A stretch of 64,000 nt of DNA from JAPOKJ01 sp031421635 (lineage in GTDB: Bacteria; Pseudomonadota; Gammaproteobacteria; Burkholderiales; Burkholderiaceae_E), in contig JANOPA010000067.1 in NCBI GenBank assembly GCA_031421635.1, forward strand, positions 1-64,000, read 5' to 3'. Shown here piece by piece: positions 42,352-50,851 of the stretch. Within the stretch, counting starts at the first letter, position 1, and every line of letters starts with the position of its first letter. The position numbers were made by a program, and so were the translations under genes. A model generated the notes under the pieces. It searched no databases, was not told the DNA's origin, and worked only from the letters and a program-made list of their open reading frames with translations.

Positions 42352-44180
42352 GCTAGCGCCTTTCTCATGCTCGTTCTGGCGCGCAACAGGACGGCGTCAA
42401 TGAAATCGTTCTGACTTGTGTCCGAGACCGAGAGCCATTGGAAATCTAGACTGGTCGCTGAGGCTTCTTCGACCGAGTCGCTGTAGATAAATATGTCTTG
42501 ATTCTTTGCAAGTCTACGAAGGTCGGTATAAAAATCGCTCATCATGCCTTGTGCCCGTGGATTGGCGATGACAATGAGCGCAGAAGCGTCAAGCCCTTGG
42601 GCCTTCGCTTGTGCATAGTTGGCGACACTTATGAGGTTTGCCTTTCCGTCAAACCAGCGTGCTACCCGCAAGCGTGCATCGAGATCAAAATCAATATGCA
42701 GAATGCGTTTTTTGGCAAGTGCCTGGTATTCAGAATTAAGCGCAAAGTCGACCACAAATTCGGCACCTTGACCAGGGGATGAATCGACTGAAATTTTTCC
42801 ACCCATTCGTTGAACTAGCATTCTCGTGATATACAAGCCCAGCCCCATTCCTCCTTGGGCTCGGCGATCCGATGCATCGGCTTGGGAGAATTTTTCGAAG
42901 ACTCGACCTCGAAAATGAGGCTCGATTCCTGGGCCATCGTCCTTCACCGAAATAGTAATGCGTTGATCATTGAATCGGATTGCAACCCAAACAATTCCTC
43001 CAGACGGCGAGTGTTTGATCGCATTGGAAAGAAGGTTAGTCATCACTTGAATGAAGCGATCTGGATCGAGCATGACCTCCGCCTCCGATGCGCGTTGCTC
43101 AGTTTCCTCAAGTCGCAGACCAACTTTTGAGCTCAAAGCGAGGGTTTCGTTTGCGGCAATAGCTTCATGAACGAGATCGACAATTTTGGTCGGACTTTGC
43201 ATAAGCACCAAACGGTCACTTTCGAGCTTTGTGAGGTCGAGAATGTCGTCAACAAGACGACTAAGCCTTTGACCGTTGCGGTACGCCACATCGGTGAGCG
43301 TACGGGCTGATTCCGGCAGGGCACCCGTGGCGCCTGCGGAAAGCAGGCCGAGAGCACCGAGAACCGAAGCGAGAGGCGTTCTCAGCTCGTGACTGACGGT
43401 CGCTAGAAACTCATCTTTCATGCGATCAATTTGCGTTTGCTCGGTAAGGTCTCGAATTACCAAGGTATATCGCGGGCGAGTATCTTCCACCCACTCGCTG
43501 AGGCTTACTTGCGCTGGGAAACGGGCACCCGAGGCTGAGGTTAGTGTCAATTTCCGCTTGGAGAGTAGTTGGGCCAAGTTCGTTCCAAATACTTCGATGG
43601 TGGTACGTCCGATTAGGTCACTGCTCGGATCTCCGCACAACATGCGTCGTGCAGCAATATTGGCGTCTTCCACGCACTCCAAATGATTGAAAGTGATTAC
43701 CGCCTCGGGGACGTTATTGTTTTTGCTGATGCCCTGGCTTAGCGTAGTCTCCACAGATTTCGCCTGTAGTACAGACACTCGTGAAAAAAGCCTCAATTTT
43801 GCAGCGACTAAATCGTCGTCCCAAGGCCAATCAAGGTAATCATCTGCGCCTGCCTTCATTGCATCACGGATGAGTGATTCACCTGGGCTTGATGCGACCA
43901 CAATGACCGGGACCCATTCTTTTGTGGCCCTCCTGAAGTCTCGAATCAGCGCATCGTCTCCCACTTCAGTGGCGTTTGGCTCGATGAAGATCAATTGAGG
44001 ATGAACTTCTATCAGCTCTTGAAGAGCCGCTTGACGGTTGGGACTGACGTGAACCCGATGTCCCGCCCTTTCGATGCCCGCGCGAAGCCGCGAACAAGAC
44101 TCGGCGGCGCCAGCCACAACGAGAACTATAAGGCTAGGGGAATTGCCGGGATCATCCTTCATTCGAGAAAGATATCCCAC
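42348..44180 (-). CDS. Hybrid sensor histidine kinase with two degenerate receiver-like domains
   Basis: 610 residues from GTG 44180 (AAGGAA eight bases before; ATG 44162 is an alternative). An N-terminal receiver fold (18-135) has Glu67 where the phospho-acceptor Asp should be (FIEPN) and Trp118 where the conserved Lys should be. A PAS-like region (~155-245) precedes HisKA (H264 in SHELRTPL) and HATPase (N386, DDGPGIE, GGMGLGLYI). The C-terminal ~120 residues look like another pseudo-receiver (ILHIDFDLDARLRVARWF). No membrane helix, so it is cytoplasmic. First gene of the regulatory cassette. Confidence 0.88.
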   Translation of the reverse strand: MGYLSRMKDDPGNSPSLIVLVVAGAAESCSRLRAGIERAGHRVHVSPNRQAALQELIEVHPQLIFIEPNATEVGDDALIRDFRRATKEWVPVIVVASSPGESLIRDAMKAGADDYLDWPWDDDLVAAKLRLFSRVSVLQAKSVETTLSQGISKNNNVPEAVITFNHLECVEDANIAARRMLCGDPSSDLIGRTTIEVFGTNLAQLLSKRKLTLTSASGARFPAQVSLSEWVEDTRPRYTLVIRDLTEQTQIDRMKDEFLATVSHELRTPLASVLGALGLLSAGATGALPESARTLTDVAYRNGQRLSRLVDDILDLTKLESDRLVLMQSPTKIVDLVHEAIAANETLALSSKVGLRLEETEQRASEAEVMLDPDRFIQVMTNLLSNAIKHSPSGGIVWVAIRFNDQRITISVKDDGPGIEPHFRGRVFEKFSQADASDRRAQGGMGLGLYITRMLVQRMGGKISVDSSPGQGAEFVVDFALNSEYQALAKKRILHIDFDLDARLRVARWFDGKANLISVANYAQAKAQGLDASALIVIANPRAQGMMSDFYTDLRRLAKNQDIFIYSDSVEEASATSLDFQWLSVSDTSQNDFIDAVLLRARTSMRKALA

Positions 44181-44204
44181 TCAACGGTTCCTTTCGAGCA
44201 TGAA

Positions 44205-44232
44205 ATGCTAGACGTTAACAAAGCTGTGACAA
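44205..44232 (-). promoter_or_regulatory. Predicted sigma-70 promoter of the kinase cassette
   Basis: On the minus strand: -35 TTGTCA (44232-44227), 16-base spacer, -10 TAGCAT (44210-44205). Transcription would start near 44198, about 18 bases before the GTG start. Confidence 0.4.
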
Positions 44233-44255
44233 ATGGAGGGACGAAACCCTATTTA
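44226..44255 (+). promoter_or_regulatory. Predicted sigma-70 promoter of the sugar-transferase operon
   Basis: Plus strand: -35 GTGACA (44226-44231), 18-base spacer, -10 TATTTA (44250-44255). It overlaps the -35 of the divergent kinase promoter, so the two would exclude each other. Element quality is moderate. Confidence 0.3.
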
Positions 44256-44287
44256 ATCCGTTCATCGACATTAAAAAGGACGGGCCG

Positions 44288-44989
44288 ATGGACACTAGGA
44301 CTCAAGCGATGCAACGTAGTCGACCGATCATGAATCGGTTCAAAGCACGACGAGCTGTCGCCTTATGGTGGTGGCGCACCCATCGGCGTTCAATTTTCAA
44401 GCGTCTGATTGATATCGCCGCCGTTGGGGCGGGAATGGTCGCCGCGGCGCCCATTCTTATTATTGTTGCGATTTTCATAAAGGCGCACGATCGCGGCCCG
44501 GTACTTTTCTGGCAGCGCCGCGTAGGTAAGGATGGGAAGGAATTTGATTTCCCGAAATTTCGGTCGATGATCGTCGATGCGGAGCGGGCGCGTCTGGCCA
44601 TAGAGAAGGCCAACCATCACGGAGATGACGCCATCACGTTTAAACTCAAGCGCGATCCGCGCGTCACGCCGATTGGTCGAATTATCCGGCGCACCAGTGT
44701 CGATGAACTTCCGCAGCTCTGGTGTGTTCTTAAGGGCGACATGAGCCTGGTTGGGCCACGCCCGGCTTTGGTCAGCGAAGTCGCACGGTACAACCAAAAA
44801 GATCGGGAACGCTTATCGGTCACGCCGGGCTTGACTTGCATTTGGCAAGTTAGTGGACGATCGGACGTGGCCTTCCCTGAACAGGTCGAGATGGATCTGG
44901 AATACATACGCGGGCACAGTCTGTGGTCCGACATCAAGCTGCTACTGGCCACACTTCCCGCGATCATCGGCGGACGTGGTGCCTACTAA
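44288..44989 (+). CDS. Initiating polyprenyl-phosphate sugar-phosphate transferase (WcaJ/PglC-like)
   Basis: 233 residues; AAGGA ribosome-binding site. One hydrophobic helix (~36-62) and the catalytic core: FWQRRVGKDGKEF, KFRSM, the Asp-Glu dyad in TSVDELPQLWCVLKGDMSLVGPRP and PGLTCIWQVSGRSD. It is the minimal monotopic form without the extra N-terminal membrane bundle of WbaP/WcaJ. It transfers sugar-1-phosphate onto undecaprenyl phosphate to begin the repeat unit. Divergent from the regulatory cassette; first of a three-gene operon. Confidence 0.92.
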   Translation: MDTRTQAMQRSRPIMNRFKARRAVALWWWRTHRRSIFKRLIDIAAVGAGMVAAAPILIIVAIFIKAHDRGPVLFWQRRVGKDGKEFDFPKFRSMIVDAERARLAIEKANHHGDDAITFKLKRDPRVTPIGRIIRRTSVDELPQLWCVLKGDMSLVGPRPALVSEVARYNQKDRERLSVTPGLTCIWQVSGRSDVAFPEQVEMDLEYIRGHSLWSDIKLLLATLPAIIGGRGAY

Positions 44990-45004
44990 AATCGAAGGCT
45001 CAAA

Positions 45005-47794
45005 ATGAACACTTGGCTAAGCGGTCATCAAACAATCGGCGACGACCTCGACTTTTCTCTTGATCCCGGGGTTGAAGATCGGCTCCGACAAATGGATGTC
45101 GCGCTCGCTATTCTCGGGATAACAATGCTGGCGCTACCCTTGGGCTTAGCGCTACTCGTTGGGAAACTCGTACGCGAACCCCAGCGCGGCCGAAATCGAA
45201 CAGTGTTTGATCGCTTGTCGATTTCATTTCCTACAAACTTTATCGGTATGGCGTTCGGATTTGTTGGGGCAAGTCATTGGCCTGTGATGATCAATATCTT
45301 GAGGGGAGAGATGGCCTGGATTGGTCCCTGCATCAACTCAAACGACATCGGCGCGGCTGCCCACTTCAAGGTGCGACCTGGAATTGCTAATCCGTGGACA
45401 ATTCGCCAGCGGACCGCGAGTGATTTCGCCTCCGAACAGACCGTGATCATGAACTATCTAAAGCGTCGCAGCCCAAGCCAGTCTCTCGGAATTCTGGTGC
45501 GCGCAGCAATGACCGCGTTATTTCCACCTGCACCGCTAGAGGTACAACCCAGGGTGAAAATTTGCGACGTTGAATTTGACAATCTCAGCATGAAGCAAGC
45601 GATTAGGAGTCTTGAGCATATGCTCGACGAAAATAAAACTCATCAGGTTTGTTTCGTCAATCCGGCCTGCATCAATATCGCCAGCGGGGTTAAAATTTAT
45701 CGACGCATCTTGGCCAGAGCTTCAATGGTGTTGCCTGACGGTATTGGCACAAAGATTGCGGCCGACCTACTAGGCACTCCACTACGACAAAATGTCAACG
45801 GTACGGATCTCTTTCCAAGGCTATGTGATTTGCTCAATCAACGAAGTGGTCGCTTATTCTTGCTCGGGGGTCAGCAAGGCGTCGCCGAGAAAGTCGCAAA
45901 GGTGATCGAAGATCGCTGGCCGAATGTACTTATTGTTGGCGTTCGGGATGGTTTTTTCTCAACGTCGCAAGAAGGAGAGGTTGCCGAGCAAGTGAGAGTA
46001 AGCCAGGCGGACGTTTTGCTGGTCGCGCAGGGAGTTCCGATGCAAGACATTTTTATTGATCGGTACATTGATTTTCTCGGCGTCAAAATTGCAATGGGTG
46101 TGGGCGGCTTGTTTGATTTCGTATCGGGACGCATTAATCGCGCGCCAGACTGGATGCGAGAGATGGGGCTGGAATGGGTCTACCGCTTTCTCCAGGAGCC
46201 ACGCCGTATGTGGAGCCGTTACTTGGTCGGGAACTTCACCTTCCTTGCTCGAGTGATCGCTCAACGAGTTGGATTGCGTCGGAATACAAAGGTTGCTCCG
46301 GTCAGAGTATCCCTACCGCAAGAGCCAGTTCTGATAAATAATGAGCGCTCTAGGGCAATTATTTTTGCCACCTTTTCTAGTCCTCGAGGCATTCCCGTAC
46401 ACGACGACTTTCCTGCAGCCTTGTTACCGCTGGGCTCCAGTACCATTATTGAGCAATTGATGACGCAGCTAAGTGCGATCTCAATTAAAGAAATTGACAT
46501 CGTGGTCTCGCTTAACCCGGAAGGCCTTCGAGAAGTGCTTGGAAACGGTGAGCGATGGGGCGTGAAGCTCAATTGGCACCTGGCCAAGGACCCTCAACGG
46601 CCATATGAAGCGCTGAGAGGACAGTACACGGGTCGTGATACTCCCGTCTTGTTGGGCCATGCCGACTGCTGGCTCTCGCAAAAGGCAATGACTGAACTCA
46701 TTGAAGGCAAGACCATGGCGATGCAGGTAGACGCGCAAGATCGACTCGCCTGGCTAGGCTGGGCATCGATCAACCCTGCTTTGCTGAAGGTGTTGTCGCA
46801 GCACGGCACGAAAAGTGAGCTTGAGGCCTTGCTCAGTTCAACTCATCCTCAGCGCACCATTCTCAATGCCGCGGATTGTGCGCTCGTTCATGGGCCAGAA
46901 AGCCTCCTGAAGGCTCAGGATTTGGCTTTCGGACTTCCTGGTGCCCTGTTCGCTCCCGCGACTTGGCTAAAGTTTCCTTGGGGATGCATGAGCCCCGAGG
47001 CCTACTTGTCGTCCGATGCTGAGGTGCTAGGACCAGCGATCATTGGGCCTGGCTGCATGATAATGGACGGAGCCAAGATTGGACCTAGCGCCGTACTCAC
47101 TAAAAATGTTGTTGTTAGTCACGGCACAAAAGTGAGTCACAGTATTGTCATGCCGGGAAGCTTTCTTTCCCATGACCTTGATGTCGACGGATCTATCGTG
47201 AATGCGGAGGCCGTGCTTAATGTGAGGCTCAATGTACGAACCGTACTTGAAGCGAGCGAAGGCGTTTTATTAGGCCTTAATGGCAACAGCCCAGATCTCA
47301 AAAGATACATTGGCCAAGTACTCGCTATTGCATGTGCCGCAGGCTTGCAGCCGGTCGTACTGCCGTACTTGGCGATGCGCCGCATACTTGGAAAACCGCT
47401 ACCCTGGCGTAGTCAAATTGTTGTGACTGGGCGAGACCCACACAGTCGAAAGCTCTACACCTCCCTAATGCGATGCTCGCCAATGGGATTGGAGCACCCT
47501 ATTCCCCTTATGGCACATTTTGGCGCTCTTTTGGACGTAGCTCAGGGGGTTCGGCGCTGGTTTGGTGTCAGACCTCGTCACCCTAACGAGTGGTACTCCT
47601 TGAGTCACGAGTGGCAGGGGCTTTTGGCTGGTGCTCCTATCGGTTTAATGCACTCTGCGGCCTGGAAAGATGTGGGAGAGCAGGGAAGCGAATCGATTGG
47701 CGCCGCCGACGTTTTCTATGTCGTGCAACATGGCAGCGCGGAGTACTTGAGAATTTCCGTAAAAGCCCTGAAGCGCTTTGTTAGACCAAAATGA
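45005..47794 (+). CDS. Multidomain fusion: degenerate sugar transferase - WecG/TagA/CpsF glycosyltransferase - nucleotidyltransferase/left-handed helix - degenerate sugar transferase
   Basis: 929 residues, AAGG ribosome-binding site. Residues 1-175 resemble a sugar transferase that has lost the DE dyad (a helix at 32-53; GEMAWIGPCINSND; FKVRPGIANPW). 185-425 is a GT26 WecG/TagA/CpsF domain (FVNPACINIA, VLPDGIG with Asp245, VNGTDLF, LGVKIAMGVGGLFDF). 445-640 has a nucleotidyltransferase-like feel (AIIFATFSSP; FPAALLPLGSSTIIEQLM). 665-750 shows hexapeptide-type left-handed helix turns (EVLGPAIIGPGCMI). 765-929 again resembles a sugar transferase C-terminus (VRPRHPNEWYSL). Flanking lobes are probably structural or lipid-binding. 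Confidence 0.78.
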   Translation: MNTWLSGHQTIGDDLDFSLDPGVEDRLRQMDVALAILGITMLALPLGLALLVGKLVREPQRGRNRTVFDRLSISFPTNFIGMAFGFVGASHWPVMINILRGEMAWIGPCINSNDIGAAAHFKVRPGIANPWTIRQRTASDFASEQTVIMNYLKRRSPSQSLGILVRAAMTALFPPAPLEVQPRVKICDVEFDNLSMKQAIRSLEHMLDENKTHQVCFVNPACINIASGVKIYRRILARASMVLPDGIGTKIAADLLGTPLRQNVNGTDLFPRLCDLLNQRSGRLFLLGGQQGVAEKVAKVIEDRWPNVLIVGVRDGFFSTSQEGEVAEQVRVSQADVLLVAQGVPMQDIFIDRYIDFLGVKIAMGVGGLFDFVSGRINRAPDWMREMGLEWVYRFLQEPRRMWSRYLVGNFTFLARVIAQRVGLRRNTKVAPVRVSLPQEPVLINNERSRAIIFATFSSPRGIPVHDDFPAALLPLGSSTIIEQLMTQLSAISIKEIDIVVSLNPEGLREVLGNGERWGVKLNWHLAKDPQRPYEALRGQYTGRDTPVLLGHADCWLSQKAMTELIEGKTMAMQVDAQDRLAWLGWASINPALLKVLSQHGTKSELEALLSSTHPQRTILNAADCALVHGPESLLKAQDLAFGLPGALFAPATWLKFPWGCMSPEAYLSSDAEVLGPAIIGPGCMIMDGAKIGPSAVLTKNVVVSHGTKVSHSIVMPGSFLSHDLDVDGSIVNAEAVLNVRLNVRTVLEASEGVLLGLNGNSPDLKRYIGQVLAIACAAGLQPVVLPYLAMRRILGKPLPWRSQIVVTGRDPHSRKLYTSLMRCSPMGLEHPIPLMAHFGALLDVAQGVRRWFGVRPRHPNEWYSLSHEWQGLLAGAPIGLMHSAAWKDVGEQGSESIGAADVFYVVQHGSAEYLRISVKALKRFVRPK

Positions 47795-48924
47795 TCATTC
47801 CTGCAAACGTGACATTCTTGACTTCGAGTTCGGCGAAACAGACCTCCTTGAATCGCGCGAGCGTAGCAAGATTCGATATGCTAGATGGGCTAAGAGGAAT
47901 CGCGGCCGTGGCCGTTATGATTTATCACTATACTCAACACAACGGCCTTCATTGGCTTGGCGGTGCCTGGGTAGCGGTCGATCTCTTTTTTGTACTTTCG
48001 GGCTTTGTGATTGCATTGAGTTACGGCGATAAAATACTCAAGGGCATGTCATTTCGGGAGTTCATTTATGTGCGACTCATCCGTTTAGCCCCCATGTACT
48101 TTTTAGGCCTGATGCTCGGATTACTTGCAATTCTTTTGCCGATTGCAAAAGGCGAAGCTCCGCAGATTCATTTCCATCAAGTCATGACGGCGCTAACCTT
48201 AGGCCTTGCCTGGCTACCGTACTTTAATGACGGACTCTGGCCATTTGGGAGCGGAAGCATTCCGGGAGCCACATTTCCGTTAAACGATCCTGGTTGGTCA
48301 TTGTTTTTCGAGTTTTTTGTCAACCTGGGATTTTTCTACTTCGTCTATTTTTTTCGTAAAAGTTCAAGCCTGCTTTTTGTATTGCTTATAGGCACGGTAT
48401 TTGTTTTTTGTACCTTCGGACTCAGGCAAATTAATCCGGGTTGGGGAGCAAGTAACTTTTTCTTTGGTTTTCCGCGTGTCATTGCTGAGTTCTTTTTTGG
48501 CACGCTGATCTTTGCATTAGGCCTTCATCTAAAAAAGTATCCCAAACCGCTTGCGCTCATCGTCGTGCTGGTTGCCCTACTTTTTTTTTTCACGAGTAGT
48601 ACCAGGGTGGCCTTGATCAACACTTTTATCTTTCTTCCATTAACCGTTGTGTTGATGTCTACCGTCCCTGTTTCAGGAGTCGCGAAAGCGCTCTGTAAAA
48701 CGTTCGGTGATCTTTCCTATCCGCTATATGTCCTGCATTTCCCGATTTACCGACTTGTTTTTGGGCTAAGCGAGGTTAAGTCTCTTAGTCCAGTCGCGCA
48801 GACGTTGCTCATCGGAGGGTTTTGTGTGATTGTTTCTTTGCTGTTAATCAATGTTGATCTAAAGCTTAGGAAGTGGCTCATGGCCCAGCTTTTAACGCCT
48901 AAGCTAGCACCAGCACCCATCTAG
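47791..48924 (+). CDS. Acyltransferase 3 family membrane protein (OafA/NodX-like)
   Basis: 377 residues with about ten hydrophobic helices. N-terminal LDGLRGIAAVAVMIYHYT contains the conserved His of the family, and VDLFFVLSGFVIALSYG and FIYVRLIRLAPMY follow. Such proteins O-acetylate or otherwise acylate sugars of exported polysaccharides. Its ATG overlaps the fusion gene by 4 bases (ATGA). Confidence 0.9.
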   Translation: MIIPANVTFLTSSSAKQTSLNRASVARFDMLDGLRGIAAVAVMIYHYTQHNGLHWLGGAWVAVDLFFVLSGFVIALSYGDKILKGMSFREFIYVRLIRLAPMYFLGLMLGLLAILLPIAKGEAPQIHFHQVMTALTLGLAWLPYFNDGLWPFGSGSIPGATFPLNDPGWSLFFEFFVNLGFFYFVYFFRKSSSLLFVLLIGTVFVFCTFGLRQINPGWGASNFFFGFPRVIAEFFFGTLIFALGLHLKKYPKPLALIVVLVALLFFFTSSTRVALINTFIFLPLTVVLMSTVPVSGVAKALCKTFGDLSYPLYVLHFPIYRLVFGLSEVKSLSPVAQTLLIGGFCVIVSLLLINVDLKLRKWLMAQLLTPKLAPAPI

Positions 48925-49465
48925 CCACAGTGTATTGACCTGACCGACCTCAAGCGACGCGGATTAAGCTAGAGGTCATTTTCAACCACAGGCTTAGAGC
49001 CGATATTGAGGGGACAGGTCATGGAATCGCTATGAATACTCAGTGGGCTAAAAGCAGAACAGGCACCGGATGGAGAACCCTCGTCCACACTATGAGGCGG
49101 CCCGACGCGACCTCCACCCAAACATCGATCACCTTCCGCCGCTCCTGACACCCTGCATTGCTAAACCACTTCTCTCGCCTTAACCGCTGCGCAGTAATGG
49201 CTTCCTTCGCCGCGACGCTCTACTTCCTGACGCTCAATTTCTTGATTCATCCCGCGCCTCCACTTTTATTACATGGACTCAGTACTCTCAAGATCCGCGT
49301 GACAAATTAAGACGACTTGACCGCACGCTTACCCGAGACGCGGTAATGGCAGCGCTGACGACCGCGCCAACGTCAAAAGGGGCCAATTAATTGACCCCGT
49401 TTTGCCCAGCGCTTCACCGTCGCTCGGACGGTTACATCCGACGCTACCCTTGTAAAATGGGCCTC
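48925..49465. other. Gene-free stretch with REP-like palindromic pieces
   Basis: No convincing gene on either strand. It contains related sequences in opposite orientation, GACCTGACCGACCTCAA (48937-48953) and GAGGGGACAGGTCA (49008-49021 as written), which pair imperfectly, and the strong palindrome at 49375-49403. GGGGACAGGTC-type sequences are frequent in bacterial REP elements, but I cannot confirm that here. The stretch also borders the shortened galU end. Confidence 0.4.
49375..49403. terminator. Bidirectional terminator-like palindrome between convergent genes
   Basis: AAAAGGGG, then the self-complementary CAATTAATTG, then CCCC-G-TTTT. It has an A-run on one side and a T-run on the other, so it could end transcription of both the acyltransferase operon and galU. 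Confidence 0.55.
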
Positions 49466-50298
49466 CTAGAGACTGCCTTTGAGTCCGAAGTGGATATTGG
49501 CCGTCAGGAAGCCGCGTTTGCTTCCGCAATCAAACCTCTTCCCACCGAAGCGATACGCGTACAGCCCCGGGTGCTCAATTTGTGAGGCGAGCGCGTCGGT
49601 GAGTGGTATTTCACCACCGGCCCCGGGCGCTTGCGTCTCGAGCGTCTTTAGTACACTGGGATGCAAAATATAGCGACCCACGACTGCACTGGTGGAAGGT
49701 GCAAGATCTACCGAAGGTTTCTCGACAATGCCCCTCAATTGCATTAAGTGGCCTTCTTCGCTCACGGGATCGACCACCCCATATTTGCTGACGTCGACGC
49801 GCGGGACTTCTTCAACCGCAATGACCGATGCTTGAGTATCGTAGGCAGACTGAAGCATTTGACTCAGGACACCTTTGGGATAGCCATCAATCAGGTCGTC
49901 CGGAAGAAGTACCGCAAATAGTTCTCGGGGCCGATCATCGGGGCTGCACACAGCACGGCGTGTCCCAGGCCAAGCGCCTGAGGTTGCCGCACGAATAATA
50001 CTTTTACGTAAGAAGGGATGATATTGCGAATCGCTTCCAGTGCCTCAATTTTACCCTTGGCCTCAAGCTCAGCCTCAAGCTCAGGGCTGCGATCAAAATA
50101 GTCCTCTACCGCACGTTTTGAGCGACCCGTCACAAAAATCAGCGTGTCACAGCCTGCCTCAACCGCCTCGTCTACCGCGTACTGAATGATCGGTCGATCG
50201 ACGATGGGTAACATCTCTTTGGGAATCGTCTTGGTTGCCGGTAAAAACCTTGTGCCCAAACCGGCCACAGGGAAAACGGCTTTCTTTAGTTTCATCAT
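49466..50298 (-). pseudogene. galU: UTP-glucose-1-phosphate uridylyltransferase, frameshifted
   Basis: The 5' part (from ATG 50298; GGAAGG before) encodes KKAVFPVAGLGTRFLPATK, PKEMLPIVDRPIIQYAVDEA and LGLGHAVLCAAPMIGPE. The 3' part in another frame continues with ELFAVLLPDDLIDGYPKG, KYGVVDP, IVEKP, and FGGKRFDCGSKRGFL. The join is at the CCCC run 49930-49927: one extra C restores the frame. The C-terminus also ends about 20 residues earlier than in typical GalU. Either a recent inactivating deletion or a sequencing error. GalU makes UDP-glucose, a precursor for the nearby polysaccharide locus. Last gene of the STAS-LruC run. Confidence 0.9.
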
Positions 50299-50332
50299 CA
50301 CCTTCCAATCGTGGCGTGTTGTTTAAATTATT

Positions 50333-50830
50333 TTAGAGACCTAAAGTTATGGTCACCGAGGGCATATCACCCTTCATGGTGATGACTTTTTTGGCCGATT
50401 CAGATCCTTTGCTTGAGACCACCAAAAGTTCCGTCAAATACCCAGGGACCCTCGCAGAGAACGTTGCAACTCCGTTGACATCAGTAATCGAGTTGTCAAT
50501 CTGATCCAAGGCGACAGGCTCTTCCAAGGGAGACCCATCTTCAAGGCTGACAGTCGTGAATGTATGGAGAGAGACAGGGACGCCGGCGGCTGGAGCACCC
50601 GCCGAATCCTTCACATTGAATCCTAGTGCAAAGACCGAGGTGGTGCCCCACTTCATACTGACTGGAACGACCAGGGCCGCCATTGGCGTGTCCGCCGCTT
50701 TTGGCGCAGAAGCGACCGTATCTACTTTGGCAACGCTCGCCGTCGAGCCTGAGCCTCCGCAACCGGCAAGCGCTAAAACACACATCAGGAGAGAAAAGTG
50801 TGATCGACAGATATTATGATAATTTTTCAT
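50333..50830 (-). CDS. Lipoprotein with an Ig-like (Big_1-type) domain
   Basis: 165 residues. A signal peptide ends in a lipobox (ALAGC). After a low-complexity linker comes a single beta-sandwich-like domain: NVKDSAGAPAAGVPVSL, ITDVNGVATFSARVPGYLTELLVVSSKG, a pattern of bacterial Ig-like domains found in surface proteins. Function unknown; 21 bases after the LruC gene and likely co-transcribed, so it may help anchor or display it. Confidence 0.68.
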   Translation of the reverse strand: MKNYHNICRSHFSLLMCVLALAGCGGSGSTASVAKVDTVASAPKAADTPMAALVVPVSMKWGTTSVFALGFNVKDSAGAPAAGVPVSLHTFTTVSLEDGSPLEEPVALDQIDNSITDVNGVATFSARVPGYLTELLVVSSKGSESAKKVITMKGDMPSVTITLGL

Positions 50831-50851
50831 GAGTAAAATTCCTGAATTTGA

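Noticed and set aside
44190..44206. GG-N10-GC spacing near the sugar transferase as a sigma-54 promoter
   Set aside because: The -24 and -12 half-sites do not match consensus beyond the GG and GC.
48969..49151. Small minus-strand ORF in the gap after the acyltransferase gene
   Set aside because: No start signal or family pattern; overlaps the REP-like sequences.
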